Shown: positions 9,445 through 18,555, counted from the first letter of the stretch. The stretch is DNA of 64,000 nt from Taibaiella sp041660405 (GCA_041660405.1 JBAZWL010000020.1:1-64000); one strand, 5' to 3'. Program-made: numbers and translations. Notes: generated from the sequence alone by a model not told the origin.

Positions 9445-9525
9445 GTAGGGACGCATTGCATGCGTCCAATAACCGTTGATGTATCCAATGGACGTATATC
9501 ATGGACGCATGCAATGCGTCCCTAC
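9445..9525. repeat. Dispersed palindromic repeat (GGGACGCATTGCATGCGTCC type), copy A
   Basis: Inverted repeat with perfect 23-bp arms at 9445-9467 and 9503-9525 (core GGGACGCATTGCATGCGTCC) around a 35-base centre that holds a partial third unit (ATCCAATGGACG). A second copy with the same arms lies at 12952-13017, on the other side of secA. Confidence 0.85.
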
Positions 9526-9553
9526 GTGTGTAATAATTGTAGATATCCCAAAA

Positions 9554-9587
9554 ATAAAGGCGCATCTCAACAGAGATGCGCCTTTAT
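9554..9587 (-). terminator. Intrinsic terminator of secA
   Basis: 15-bp perfect stem (ATAAAGGCGCATCTC and complement) with a 4-base loop, followed on the minus strand by a T run. It lies 20 bases after the secA stop. Confidence 0.85.
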
Positions 9588-9606
9588 CTGAATTCTATTA
9601 TTGTTC

Positions 9607-12600
9607 TTACAAATCTTTACCGTGGCAGGCTTTGTACTTTTTACCGCTACCGCAAGGACAAGGATCGTTACGACCTATTTTAGGTTCCACATGTATCGGT
9701 TGACGCTTTGCAACCGGTGGCATACCTGGCTCCTGGTAATAATCATTTTCATCAGCAGCATAATCTTCTCCGGCAGCTTCTATTTGTGCCTTATTGTTAT
9801 GCATCTGGCTCATATCCGTACGCTGTGGCGGCATTTGAGCTGCTTGCGGCGGCGCTTCCTGAACAGGAATACCAGCGCGGTACAGGAAGGAAATAATGTG
9901 CTGATTGATTTCAAGTAATGCCTTCTTGAAGAGTTCAAAAGCTTCAAATTTGTAGATCAGCAAAGGATCTTTTTGTTCGTAAGAAGCCATACGTACTGAT
10001 TGACGAAGGTCATCCATACCACGTAAATGATCTTTCCATGCATCATCAATCATCGCAAGTGTAATATTCTTTTCCAGTGTTTCTATTACCGGTTTGGCTT
10101 CTCTGTCAATAGATTCACGAAGGTTTACATACAATTGCATACCTCTTATTCCATCTGTAAATGGAATAACGATATTTTCCACACGACCACCTTGTTCCTG
10201 ATGAATGTTTACAAATTGTGGATGGATATGTTCACGCAGGTGATCCATTTTACGTTGGTAAAAATCTTTAGCCTGGTGGTAAAGTTTATCGCCGGCTGTT
10301 TCTGGATTCTTAAGATCTTCGGCAGTCATTTCCGGTTCTATGGCCAGGTGTTTAACTACTTCAATTTTGAAATTATCCAGATTGTCACCAAATTCTGATG
10401 CAAGATTAGCACATACGTCATACAACGCATTGTCAAGATCAATAGCAAGGCGTTCTCCAAACAAAGCATGACGACGACGTTTGTAGATCACATCACGTTG
10501 CGTGTTCATTACATCATCATATTCCAGGAGGTTCTTACGGATACCAAAGTTATTTTCTTCTACTTTTTTCTGGGCACGTTCAATAGACTTGGTGATCATG
10601 CTGTGTTGCAGTACTTCACCTTCTTTATGGCCCATTCTATCCATCATAGAAGCAATACGTTCAGAACCGAAAAGACGCATCAGATCATCTTCAAGAGAAA
10701 CAAAGAATTGTGATGTACCCGGATCTCCCTGACGACCTGCACGACCACGCAACTGCCTATCCACACGACGGCTTTCATGACGCTCTGTACCTATGATAGC
10801 CAGACCACCCGCTTCTTTCACACCTGCACCCAGCTTGATATCCGTACCACGACCCGCCATATTGGTTGCAATAGTTACTGCACCGGAAAGACCCGCTTCA
10901 GCTACTACCTGCGCTTCACGGGAGTGTTGTTTTGCATTCAGTACATTATGTGGTATTTTCTTTTGCTGTAGCATACGGCCCAGCAATTCAGAAACTTCTA
11001 CCGAAGTAGTACCTACCAGTACCGGACGGCCTACACCACGTAATGCTTCAATCTCATCAATAACGGCCTTGTATTTTTCTCTCTTAGTTTTATATACCAG
11101 ATCCTGGCGATCATTACGGGAAATAGGAACATTGGTTGGAATCGTTACTACGTCCAGTTTATATATCTGCCAGAACTCGCCTGCTTCCGTTTCTGCAGTA
11201 CCGGTCATACCACACAACTTGTGGTACATACGGAAATAGTTCTGCAAAGTAACTGTAGCAAAGGTTTGCGTAGCGGCCTCTACGGTAACATTTTCTTTTG
11301 CTTCAATAGCCTGATGTAAGCCATCGCTGTAACGGCGACCTTCCATAATACGGCCGGTCTGCTCATCTACAATTTTTACTTTCTCTTCCATCACCACATA
11401 CTCTACATCTTTTTCAAATAGCGTATAGGCTTTCAGCAATTGTTGCACTGAATGGATACGGTCTGCTTTTACAGCATATTCCTGAAGTACAGCATCTTTG
11501 CGTTGTAACTTTTCTTCAGGCGTACCTTCTATTTTTTCAACCTCTGCAAGCTCTGAACCTATATCAGGCAATACAAAGAAGTTGGGATCTTCGCCGGCAC
11601 CTGTAATCAGCGCAATACCTTTTTCAGTAAGGTCTACACTGTTTTGTTTTTCATCTATGTAGAAATACAGTTCCTCATTTACCTTAGGCATATTGCGTTG
11701 CTGCTCGCCAATAAAGTAGTTTTCTGCTTTCTGTAAAATTTGTTTGTTACCTTCTTCACTTAAATATTTAATAATGGCTGTATTCTTAGGCAAACCACGA
11801 TAAGCACGGTAGAGTTGCAATCCACCATTTTCTTTATCTGTTTTACCATCAGCAATCATCTTCTTTGCTTCGGTCAGAGACAGATTTACAACACGTCTTT
11901 GCGCTTCCAGCAAGCGTTCAATACGAGGCTTAAGGATATGGAACTGTTGTTCATCACCTTTAGGTACCGGACCAGAAATGATTAATGGCGTACGGGCATC
12001 ATCTACCAATACACTATCCACCTCATCCACCATAGCGAAGTGATGTTTGCGTTGCACCATTTCTTCTGGGCTATGCACCATGTTGTCACGTAGGTAGTCA
12101 AAACCAAATTCGTTATTGGTACCATACGTAAGGTCGGCAAGGTAAGCCTGGCGGCGTTGCGGAGAGTTAGGTTGGTGCTTGTCGATACAATCAACAGTAA
12201 GGCCAAGCCACTCAAATATGGGGCCGTTCCACTCCTGGTCACGACGGGCCAGGTAATCATTCACAGTTACAACGTGTACACCACGGCCTGCAAGTGCATT
12301 TAGATAAGCAGGTAGGGTAGATACCAGGGTTTTACCTTCACCCGTAGCCATCTCTGCAATTTTACCCTGATGCAATACAGCACCACCTATAAGCTGCACA
12401 TCATAATGCAACATGTTCCAGGTTACGTCTACGCCTGCGGCAGACCATGTATTGTTGAAAATAGCATTGTCACCTTCAATACGTACGTAAGGTTTAGTAG
12501 CAGCCAGTTCACGGTCCAGATCAGTAGCAATAGCTACGACTTCTGTACTTTCTTTAAAGCGACGTGCTGTATCTTTCATTACTGCGAAAGCCTCTGGTAA

Positions 12601-12921
12601 TAATTGTTCCAGAACTTCTTCCAGCAGCTCATTGCGTTTTTTCTCTAATTTATCTACCTCATCATAAATGCCTTCACGTTGATGAAGATCCATTTCAGGA
12701 TGTTCAGCTTCTTCTTTTTTAGCTGCTATTTGTGCATCTATATCAGCAAGATATTCTGCTATACGGGTACGGAACTCCTGTGTTTTATTACGTAATTCAT
12801 CATTGGAAAGCGATTGGTAGCTTTCGAAATGAGTATTGATCTCTTTTACAAGAGGAGCAATCTTTTTTACATCTTTTTCGGATTTGTTGCCCCCGAAGAT
12901 TTTGGATATGAAACCTAACAT
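9607..12921 (-). CDS. secA: Protein translocase ATPase SecA
   Basis: ATPase motor that drives preproteins through SecYEG. From ATG at 12921 (MLGFISKIFGG) it is 1104 residues, in the long form usual for Bacteroidota. Visible motifs are MATGEGKT (Walker A), DEVDSVLVDDARTPLIISGP (Walker B region), TIATNMAGRGTDIKLG and QLRGRAGRQGDPG (motor domain 2), then a C-terminal linker and the zinc-binding SEC-C tail GRNDPCPCGSGKKYKACHG. The frame continues 26 codons upstream into a palindromic repeat, so the later start is chosen. Palindromic repeats of one family flank the gene on both sides. Confidence 0.97.
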   Translation of the reverse strand: MLGFISKIFGGNKSEKDVKKIAPLVKEINTHFESYQSLSNDELRNKTQEFRTRIAEYLADIDAQIAAKKEEAEHPEMDLHQREGIYDEVDKLEKKRNELLEEVLEQLLPEAFAVMKDTARRFKESTEVVAIATDLDRELAATKPYVRIEGDNAIFNNTWSAAGVDVTWNMLHYDVQLIGGAVLHQGKIAEMATGEGKTLVSTLPAYLNALAGRGVHVVTVNDYLARRDQEWNGPIFEWLGLTVDCIDKHQPNSPQRRQAYLADLTYGTNNEFGFDYLRDNMVHSPEEMVQRKHHFAMVDEVDSVLVDDARTPLIISGPVPKGDEQQFHILKPRIERLLEAQRRVVNLSLTEAKKMIADGKTDKENGGLQLYRAYRGLPKNTAIIKYLSEEGNKQILQKAENYFIGEQQRNMPKVNEELYFYIDEKQNSVDLTEKGIALITGAGEDPNFFVLPDIGSELAEVEKIEGTPEEKLQRKDAVLQEYAVKADRIHSVQQLLKAYTLFEKDVEYVVMEEKVKIVDEQTGRIMEGRRYSDGLHQAIEAKENVTVEAATQTFATVTLQNYFRMYHKLCGMTGTAETEAGEFWQIYKLDVVTIPTNVPISRNDRQDLVYKTKREKYKAVIDEIEALRGVGRPVLVGTTSVEVSELLGRMLQQKKIPHNVLNAKQHSREAQVVAEAGLSGAVTIATNMAGRGTDIKLGAGVKEAGGLAIIGTERHESRRVDRQLRGRAGRQGDPGTSQFFVSLEDDLMRLFGSERIASMMDRMGHKEGEVLQHSMITKSIERAQKKVEENNFGIRKNLLEYDDVMNTQRDVIYKRRRHALFGERLAIDLDNALYDVCANLASEFGDNLDNFKIEVVKHLAIEPEMTAEDLKNPETAGDKLYHQAKDFYQRKMDHLREHIHPQFVNIHQEQGGRVENIVIPFTDGIRGMQLYVNLRESIDREAKPVIETLEKNITLAMIDDAWKDHLRGMDDLRQSVRMASYEQKDPLLIYKFEAFELFKKALLEINQHIISFLYRAGIPVQEAPPQAAQMPPQRTDMSQMHNNKAQIEAAGEDYAADENDYYQEPGMPPVAKRQPIHVEPKIGRNDPCPCGSGKKYKACHGKDL

Positions 12922-12951
12922 TGTTTGTTTTTTTGAAAATTTGGAAATGAT

Positions 12952-13017
12952 TTTGTAGGGACGCATTGTATGCGTCCTTTTGTTGTTTTTGGGACGCATG
13001 CAATGCGTCCCTACAAA
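12952..13017. repeat. Dispersed palindromic repeat (GGGACGCATTG...type), copy B
   Basis: Inverted repeat with 26-bp arms at 12952-12977 and 12992-13017, one mismatch (GTA against GCA), around a 14-base centre. The arms match those of copy A at 9445-9525. It fills the space between secA and the next gene. Confidence 0.85.
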
Positions 13018-13020
13018 TTT

Positions 13021-13482
13021 CTATTCCCTCAGTATCCTGTTTTTGATGGCGATACCTGATCTTTTATCAGATAAAGGGCCGGCAAAAGTGACATTGTCAC
13101 GCTCATCTTTTGTCAGTAAAACAATGCTGCCGTAATCAGGTTGATGATTATGGTCAAATATGCTTGCAGATACAGGACCTTTGTAGGTTTTATCAATAAC
13201 AAGATATACACTTAAAGTCCCCGAGGGATCTATAGCCAGTTTGAACTTTCCGGCTTTAAGGCCTTTGTCTTTTAGTACTTTAGCCAGCTCAAACGGTGTG
13301 TCCCGATGGCTAAGGCCTTCCAGGCAGATGTCAAAAAGCTGCTTATTATCCAGGAAAATTTCATCGGCAACGGGATTGTTGCTTTGAAAAGACTGTCCTT
13401 TGGCCTTGTTACACGAAGTAACTGTTGCCAGCGTAGTGATGGCAACAAGGAAGGTAAAATAAGAAGTCCTTTTAATATTCAT
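13021..13482 (-). CDS. Hypothetical lipoprotein
   Basis: Function not recognised. The 153-residue protein starts with a signal sequence ending in LATVTSCNK, a plausible lipobox with Cys24, so it is probably a lipid-anchored envelope protein. The rest is a mixed alpha/beta domain of about 120 residues with no motif I can name. It lies upstream of secA on the same strand, separated by the palindromic repeat copy B. Confidence 0.6.
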   Translation of the reverse strand: MNIKRTSYFTFLVAITTLATVTSCNKAKGQSFQSNNPVADEIFLDNKQLFDICLEGLSHRDTPFELAKVLKDKGLKAGKFKLAIDPSGTLSVYLVIDKTYKGPVSASIFDHNHQPDYGSIVLLTKDERDNVTFAGPLSDKRSGIAIKNRILRE

Positions 13483-13807
13483 GAGTAATAATCAGTACCT
13501 GATAAGTAGTTCAATCAAATTTCATGCAGAAATGTGCCGGACTGCCATATAGGCATTGTAAAGGCTGCAAAGGTAAGAAATTAGGGGATTAGGAAAAGGT
13601 CTCTTTTCATTTCTCTTCGATCGTAAAATATGAATGGACTCGTGATGACACGAGTCAGGGCAGAGAAAAAGGCAATCGGAATTTAAGACTAAAACGAAAC
13701 AATAGCCGCGTGCGTTACTGCACGGTAGCTAGGGATGGAAATTTTGGTAACTATAATATGTGATTACAGGGGGTAAAATAAAAGACACTTAATAAGTGTC
13801 TTTTATT
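13483..13807. other. Gene-free spacer with candidate promoter
   Basis: No credible gene. On the minus strand TACCTTTG at 13568-13575 matches the -7 consensus and could serve the lipoprotein gene at 13021-13482. A small hairpin GACTCGTG/CACGAGTC lies at 13637-13656. The right end holds the terminator of the SecB-like gene. Confidence 0.4.
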
Positions 13808-13810
13808 TTA
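13774..13810 (-). terminator. Intrinsic terminator of the toxin-antitoxin-chaperone operon
   Basis: 17-bp perfect stem (TAAAATAAAAGACACTT and complement) with a 3-base loop. It overlaps the stop codon of the SecB-like gene at 13808-13810. Confidence 0.75.
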
Positions 13811-14221
13811 ATCTTGCATTTGCTGCATGGCTTGTATATTAATAAGCGGTATGACAATGTTTTTTAACTTACTACCTTTTAAGCCTGAATAAACAATTCC
13901 CCTACATGTGGCTAGAGCAGTAGAATTAATTAATTCTAATAAAATTCTTGGTATTTGCAATTCGTTTTTATCATTATGCTTAACTACTGAATGCATATCT
14001 CCTATCATAAAAGTGAAGTCTGCTTTAGTCGTCATAAGCAATGAGCCATCGCTTGATGTGCCATTTATGGTAACCTTAGCAATAATTTGCCCTTCCCCTT
14101 CCTTTATTTCAAGTTCAGATTTCATGTTGAAGTTTTCAATGATAGCTTCTTCATTAACCAATATTGTAGTTTCAGATGTAATATCTGTTAGTTGTATCTG
14201 TAAATTAACTTTTTCCGCCAT
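13808..14221 (-). CDS. SecB-like protein, probable chaperone of a toxin-antitoxin-chaperone module
   Basis: The 137-residue protein has a beta-rich N-terminal half (FNMKSELEIKEGEGQIIAKVTI) and a C-terminal helix-turn region PRILLELINSTALATCRGIVYSGLK followed by IVIPLINIQAMQ (the first stretch runs from about residue 91). This layout matches SecB-like proteins, in which a helix with T-x-RG is followed by LPxIN. It is the third gene after a RelE/HigB-like gene and an HTH gene and overlaps the latter by 17 bases. In known toxin-antitoxin-chaperone modules the SecB-like protein protects the antitoxin. The family call rests on pattern memory and is moderate. Confidence 0.6.
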   Translation of the reverse strand: MAEKVNLQIQLTDITSETTILVNEEAIIENFNMKSELEIKEGEGQIIAKVTINGTSSDGSLLMTTKADFTFMIGDMHSVVKHNDKNELQIPRILLELINSTALATCRGIVYSGLKGSKLKNIVIPLINIQAMQQMQD

Positions 14222-14633
14222 AGTAGCACGTTGGTAGTTGATTGTGTATTACAAATTCCTGCGAAATTCCCTCCCATTCATCTCCTACTACACTAATAGG
14301 CATAGCCGCTTTAGTGTTTATAAAATACATGTTTATGAATTTCTTGTCTTTTATAGGCATAGACAATTCATGTACATGAACTTTGAAGAAATAAGCTATT
14401 TCTGTTTGCGTGTCTATTTGGATATTAAGAGTACCACTAAGCCAACGCGTAACTTCTGATGGGCTTTTGCCTAGGGCAAACGCTAAGTCTTTTTTTGTAA
14501 CCCCGTTTTTTTTCAATAGCCTATCGATATTTGCAGATATTAGCATCTTATTTTTAAGTTTTAGATACTCTAAATCCGGTATTTTATTTAGCTGAGAGGC
14601 TATCAAGCTGTTTTTTCTTTGTCTTGGTTTCAT
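14205..14633 (-). CDS. HTH-type antitoxin (HigA-like) with C-terminal extension
   Basis: The 142-residue protein carries an XRE-type helix-turn-helix at about 40-80 (GVTKKDLAFALGKSPSEVTRWLSG), which should bind the operon promoter. A C-terminal extension of about 45 residues follows (KFINMYFINTKAAMPIS to the end) and is rich in aromatic residues and Gly, as expected for a chaperone-addiction tail. Its start overlaps the toxin stop in an ATGA junction and its end overlaps the SecB-like gene by 17 bases, so the three are translated as a tight operon. Confidence 0.72.
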   Translation of the reverse strand: MKPRQRKNSLIASQLNKIPDLEYLKLKNKMLISANIDRLLKKNGVTKKDLAFALGKSPSEVTRWLSGTLNIQIDTQTEIAYFFKVHVHELSMPIKDKKFINMYFINTKAAMPISVVGDEWEGISQEFVIHNQLPTCYYGGKS

Positions 14634-15127
14634 GTATTAATTTCAATTGTTAGGTCTCCGGTTAATTGACCATAATCATCAATCTTTATTTCACGATATC
14701 CTATCTTTTCATCAAGAGCGTTAATTATTTTTTTTAAAAGATTCATAGCTTTTGATAGTTTTTCATCCTCTTGCCACGTACGCGTTTTTTTTACCCCACC
14801 TCCACCTATAATTATTGCAACATGACCAAGTCTAATGCAATATGCCCGTAACGATCTTTTTATTGGATCATATAATGCAAATATATCCTCTCCCATTGAT
14901 CCTTCAGGTTTGTCAAAAAATCCATCAATACAGCCAGTGTCTTTTGCAATAACAGAAATTCTATTTAAAAGATCATTCATTTCAGGCTCATTATTATCCT
15001 TGATTTCATATAAAAACTCGTCAAATAATGTGTCTTCACACCCTACTTCGCTCAGACTGTAGATGCGTGCTTTTCTGTTCCCAAATTCCGTAAGTTCTAC
15101 TATTTCAAATGTCACAAGAAATGTCAA
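14630..15127 (-). CDS. Probable RelE/HigB-like toxin
   Basis: The 165-residue protein has a central/C-terminal segment KRSLRAYCIRLGHVAIIIGG followed by GGVKKTRTWQEDEKL, the pattern of RelE/HigB (Gp49-like) toxins, which usually cut mRNA on the ribosome. Catalytic residues cannot be assigned by eye. There is no early ATG: the frame starts at TTG 15127 or GTG 15115 (VTFEIVEL), before an upstream stop. Order toxin, antitoxin, chaperone matches the HigB-HigA-SecB(TA) operon of Mycobacterium tuberculosis. Confidence 0.6.
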   Translation of the reverse strand: MTFLVTFEIVELTEFGNRKARIYSLSEVGCEDTLFDEFLYEIKDNNEPEMNDLLNRISVIAKDTGCIDGFFDKPEGSMGEDIFALYDPIKRSLRAYCIRLGHVAIIIGGGGVKKTRTWQEDEKLSKAMNLLKKIINALDEKIGYREIKIDDYGQLTGDLTIEINT

Positions 15128-15151
15128 AGTTAATTAAAGAAATCCAATTTC

Positions 15152-15161
15152 GCTTATAAGC
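15152..15161. promoter_or_regulatory. Candidate operator palindrome before the toxin gene
   Basis: GCTTATAAGC is a perfect 10-bp palindrome within the presumed promoter; a weak -7-like TACATTTTG lies beside it on the minus strand. Its place fits autoregulation by the HTH antitoxin, but this is inference. Confidence 0.3.
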
Positions 15162-15298
15162 AAAATGTAAATTTTTCACATTGCTCAATTTGCAAGGTAA
15201 TCAAAACATTTAAATCTTATGACATATCAAAATACATTCCGCATGCGCGAAGACGTACACTTTAACTCATCCTTCTTTCCCCTTTTATCGACTAAAAA

Positions 15299-15700
15299 TT
15301 ACTGCGATGTACGCAGCACAATGTTTTTATAAATGGCCAGCTCTTTTTCCAGATCCTTTATCTGTTCATCTTTTCCCTTTATCAGCTCATCTTTTGCTGC
15401 AAGCTGTTGCTTAAATTCACTTATTGATTTTTCAAGCTCTGTATTTACGAAAGGTATAGGCATTAAAGTTCCTATTTCAGCAAAAAAATTATGCTTGATA
15501 GCCATGCCCACATTCCATAAAATGCCTACCTGCACTGATTTATTTTTGCCATAACTACCTACAGTGCCCGAACTTACCGACAGTTTCCGGGCTACCTCAG
15601 CTTTATTGGTACCGGCCAGCTTAATGTGTTTTGAAATCAACTTTCCTATATGTGGATAAGGTGCTTCTACCGGCGTCAAATATTTTCTGGGCATATTCAT
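15299..15700 (-). CDS. HTH protein with C-terminal coiled coil
   Basis: Probable DNA-binding regulator. The 133-residue protein has an XRE-like helix-turn-helix near 18-60 (TNKAEVARKLSVSSGTVGSY) and a C-terminal coiled coil (about 90-128) rich in Lys, Glu, Leu and Asp with heptad spacing (KDELIKGKDEQIKDLEKEL). Such proteins occur as short regulators in mobile or defence regions of Bacteroidota. The upstream 300 bases hold an array of degenerate repeats that could be its binding sites. A second Met at residue 3 is an equally good start. Confidence 0.65.
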   Translation of the reverse strand: MNMPRKYLTPVEAPYPHIGKLISKHIKLAGTNKAEVARKLSVSSGTVGSYGKNKSVQVGILWNVGMAIKHNFFAEIGTLMPIPFVNTELEKSISEFKQQLAAKDELIKGKDEQIKDLEKELAIYKNIVLRTSQ

Positions 15701-15758
15701 ATAGTTATTTTTCTACTAAAGTAAAGCATTTTCCTTATAAATATAGAGGTTTTTAAGA

Positions 15759-16001
15759 TTTAATCGAACTATATGCTATACTAAATCAAACTATAGTTGT
15801 ACTAAATAGAAATTGACAAATATTTAATCAAACTAAATGCTATACTAAATTGATGCCAACTTCAATTTAATTGAACTATTACTTATAATAAACCAACACC
15901 TACTTCGATTAAATCTAACTATTACTTAAATTTAATCAAAGTAGGTATATAGTAAGCCTAAGTTTACATACATTTATTTTAACTACCTGCTATACTAAAT
16001 C
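15759..16001. repeat. Array of degenerate iteron-like repeats
   Basis: The exact 13-mer TGCTATACTAAAT occurs at 15774-15786, 15838-15850 and 15988-16000. The first two sit inside 29-bp units at 15759-15787 and 15823-15851 that differ at only three positions. Between them lie weaker relatives (TTTAATTGAACTATTACTTA, GATTAAATCTAACTATTACT). The whole 15701-16030 spacer is very AT-rich and contains no gene. Confidence 0.65.
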
Positions 16002-16030
16002 GAAGTCCGCACTAAATAACTAGAAGTAAA

Positions 16031-17092
16031 TTACCCCAATTTCACCCTCGGATCTATTTTAGCATACAAAATATCAGTAAGCATATTGACCAGCACAAAA
16101 ATGGAAGCCGTAATGAGGATCGCACCCATTACCACCGGGAAGTCAAATTTATCCAGCGAATCAACTGTTAGTTTGCCTATTCCTTTCCAGCTAAAAATAA
16201 ATTCTACAAAAAAAGAACCAGCCAGCAATTCGGCCAGCCAGCCGGAAATGGCTGTGACTACGGGATTAAGAGCATTGGGCAAGGCATGCCGCCAGATTAC
16301 CTGCCGCTTTTTCAGTCCTTTGGCGTAGGCTGTACGAATATAGTCCTGTGACAAAACATCGAGCAAAGAGCTACGGGTAAGTTGTGTAATAATAGCCAGT
16401 GGCCTTATGCCCAGTGTAAGCGCCGGTAATATCAGGTTTTTTACAGAAAGATAACGGCCACCGAAAGTATCGTAATCCCAAAGGCTGCCCACCATACTTA
16501 AACCGGTAATATCGCTGAATACATACCCAAAAAGATAAGCGATCAACAATCCGGCAAAAAATGAAGGGGCTGAAATACCAGCAACACTGGCCAGAATGGC
16601 GGAGGTATCCAACCAGGTATTCTTCTTTAAAGCAGCCAATACACCTAAACTTATACCAAAAACAGTGGCAAAAATAATGGCTGTAAGGGCAAGAATAATA
16701 GTGCCGGGAAGGGCATCGGCCAATACATCCCATACCAGCCTTTTGCTTTGATAAGAGCGACCGAGATAGGGGTTTTTAAGCGCAACTTCTTTCGATGCCC
16801 CAACAGGAATACTAAGGTAAGGTTGATATTTAAGATGACTTGTAGTATCACTTCCGTATATGCCCAGTGGTGACAAATCGTTAAGATAAAGCAGGTAGCG
16901 GGTAAAAACAGGTTTATCAAGGTTCAGTTCTTTACGTACATTTTCCAAAGAGGCAAGATCGCTTCTTTGCCCCAAAGTGAGCCTTGCAGGATCGCCCGGC
17001 AATACATTGAACAGTAAAAATACCAGGCTCACTACGCCCCAGAGCACAAAAAGTCCATAAAGGATCTTGCGTATAAAATAACGTAGGGTCAA
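16031..17092 (-). CDS. Peptide/oligopeptide ABC transporter permease, DppB/OppB type
   Basis: Inner membrane permease of a peptide-type ABC transporter. The 353-residue protein begins with the DppB/OppB signature region (about residues 3-35: RYFIRKILYGLFVLWGVV, then LLFNVLPGDPAR) and has six membrane segments. The EAA loop is DYIRTAYAKGLKKRQVIWRH, where the ATPase docks. No second permease, ATPase or binding protein gene is beside it, so it is an orphan component, as is common in Bacteroidota. Substrate is not certain. Confidence 0.88.
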   Translation of the reverse strand: MTLRYFIRKILYGLFVLWGVVSLVFLLFNVLPGDPARLTLGQRSDLASLENVRKELNLDKPVFTRYLLYLNDLSPLGIYGSDTTSHLKYQPYLSIPVGASKEVALKNPYLGRSYQSKRLVWDVLADALPGTIILALTAIIFATVFGISLGVLAALKKNTWLDTSAILASVAGISAPSFFAGLLIAYLFGYVFSDITGLSMVGSLWDYDTFGGRYLSVKNLILPALTLGIRPLAIITQLTRSSLLDVLSQDYIRTAYAKGLKKRQVIWRHALPNALNPVVTAISGWLAELLAGSFFVEFIFSWKGIGKLTVDSLDKFDFPVVMGAILITASIFVLVNMLTDILYAKIDPRVKLG

Positions 17093-17343
17093 GTGAAGCT
17101 GTTTTATTGAAATATTGAGGGCAAATTAAGAAAAAATAGCCCTAATACCTTTGTTAAAAACCAATTACTGGTAAAAGGCAATCGATGCTCAATATCAATC
17201 ATTTGGTATATTCGCCACTTATCTATGCATGCAGTGATATTCCTGATGTTGAAGCATAAACGGAATACAATAATTTTGAGTTTTTTTAGAGAAACATGCT
17301 TTTAAAATAAAAAAAAAGACATTACCTTACTGCTCCTTTTTAT

Positions 17344-18555
17344 ATGATCACGAAACCTCATATTTCTCCTTCTTTTTCCTACATTCCATTGGAAGAAACG
17401 CTGGAAATTATCCCGCGCAAGCAGCGCCTGTTTATAGGTATTCCAAAGGAAACATCTTTCCAGGAGAACAGGGTTCCGCTTACGCCGGAGTCGGTATCTA
17501 TCCTGGTACAAAACGGCCATGAAGTTGTGGTAGAGCATAATGCAGGAGAGCATTCCTTTTATTTTGACACGGACTTCAGCGAAGTAGGCGCCAGAATAGT
17601 GTATGATAAAGCGGATGTGTACAAAGCCATGATGATCATTAAATCGGCACCTATTTCGGAAGAAGAAATAGAATTGCTTCAGCCTCATCATGTGGTCATT
17701 TCGCCAATACATCTTCCTTTTCTGAAAGCGTCGATGGTAGAGGCACTGATGAAGAAAAAGATCATTGGTATTACATTTGATTCCATTAAAGATGATTCGG
17801 GAATTTATCCTGTAGTACGCTCTATGAGTGAAATTGCCGGAAGTTCGGCTATACTTACAGCAGCCAAATACCTGGGTAATGTGCATAATGGTAAAGGCAT
17901 ATTGCTTGGTGGTATATCGGGTGTGCCTCCGGCAAAAGTGGTGATTATCGGAGCTGGGGTGGTAGGGGAGTTTGCTTCCCGTACAGCACTAGGTCTGGGC
18001 GCTTCTGTAAAGGTTTTTGACAATTCAATTTATCGCTTAATGCGGCTGCAAAATAATATTGGCCGTCGTTTATTTACTTCTGTAATTGATCCCCGCGAGT
18101 TGGGCGATGAACTGAAAAATGCTGATGTAGCAGTAGGTGCGCTTAAGCCCGTAAACGGTGTAACCCCAGTAGTAGTGACTGAAGAAATGGTGAGCCAGAT
18201 GAAGTCGGGTTCCATTGTGGTAGATGTAAGCATAGACCGTGGCGGATGCTTCGAAACGTCAAGAGCTACATCGCATGAGCATCCTACTTTTAAGAAATAC
18301 GATGTGATCCATTATTGTGTACCTAATATAGCATCGGGCGTATCGCGCACGGCTTCCAGGGCCATTAGTAATGTGCTGATGCCTATAGTATTGGAGTGTG
18401 CAGATATGGGTGGGGTAGAACATTTGCTGCAAGCAAAGGCAGGCATCAGAAATGGCGTCTATATGTACAAAGGCTGCGTAACTAATGCACCTATTGCCCG
18501 CCGCTTTGATATTAAATATACGGACCTGAACCTGTTAATGGCAAACCCTATATAA
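17344..18555 (+). CDS. ald: Alanine dehydrogenase
   Basis: NAD-dependent enzyme interconverting L-alanine and pyruvate plus ammonia. The 403-residue protein has the N-terminal substrate domain (IGIPKETSFQENRVPLTPES), the NAD site VVIIGAGVVGEFASRTALGLGA and the segment VDVSIDRGGCFETS with HYCVPNIASGVSRTAS, typical of alanine dehydrogenase. It is about 30 residues longer at the N-terminus than most; an internal Met is not obvious there, so the given start is kept. The neighbouring TerB-like gene follows after 50 bases. Confidence 0.92.
   Translation: MITKPHISPSFSYIPLEETLEIIPRKQRLFIGIPKETSFQENRVPLTPESVSILVQNGHEVVVEHNAGEHSFYFDTDFSEVGARIVYDKADVYKAMMIIKSAPISEEEIELLQPHHVVISPIHLPFLKASMVEALMKKKIIGITFDSIKDDSGIYPVVRSMSEIAGSSAILTAAKYLGNVHNGKGILLGGISGVPPAKVVIIGAGVVGEFASRTALGLGASVKVFDNSIYRLMRLQNNIGRRLFTSVIDPRELGDELKNADVAVGALKPVNGVTPVVVTEEMVSQMKSGSIVVDVSIDRGGCFETSRATSHEHPTFKKYDVIHYCVPNIASGVSRTASRAISNVLMPIVLECADMGGVEHLLQAKAGIRNGVYMYKGCVTNAPIARRFDIKYTDLNLLMANPI

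Noticed and set aside
9359..9565. Longer start of the methyltransferase gene
   Set aside because: The extra codons read through a palindromic repeat and the secA terminator side, so they are unlikely to be coding.
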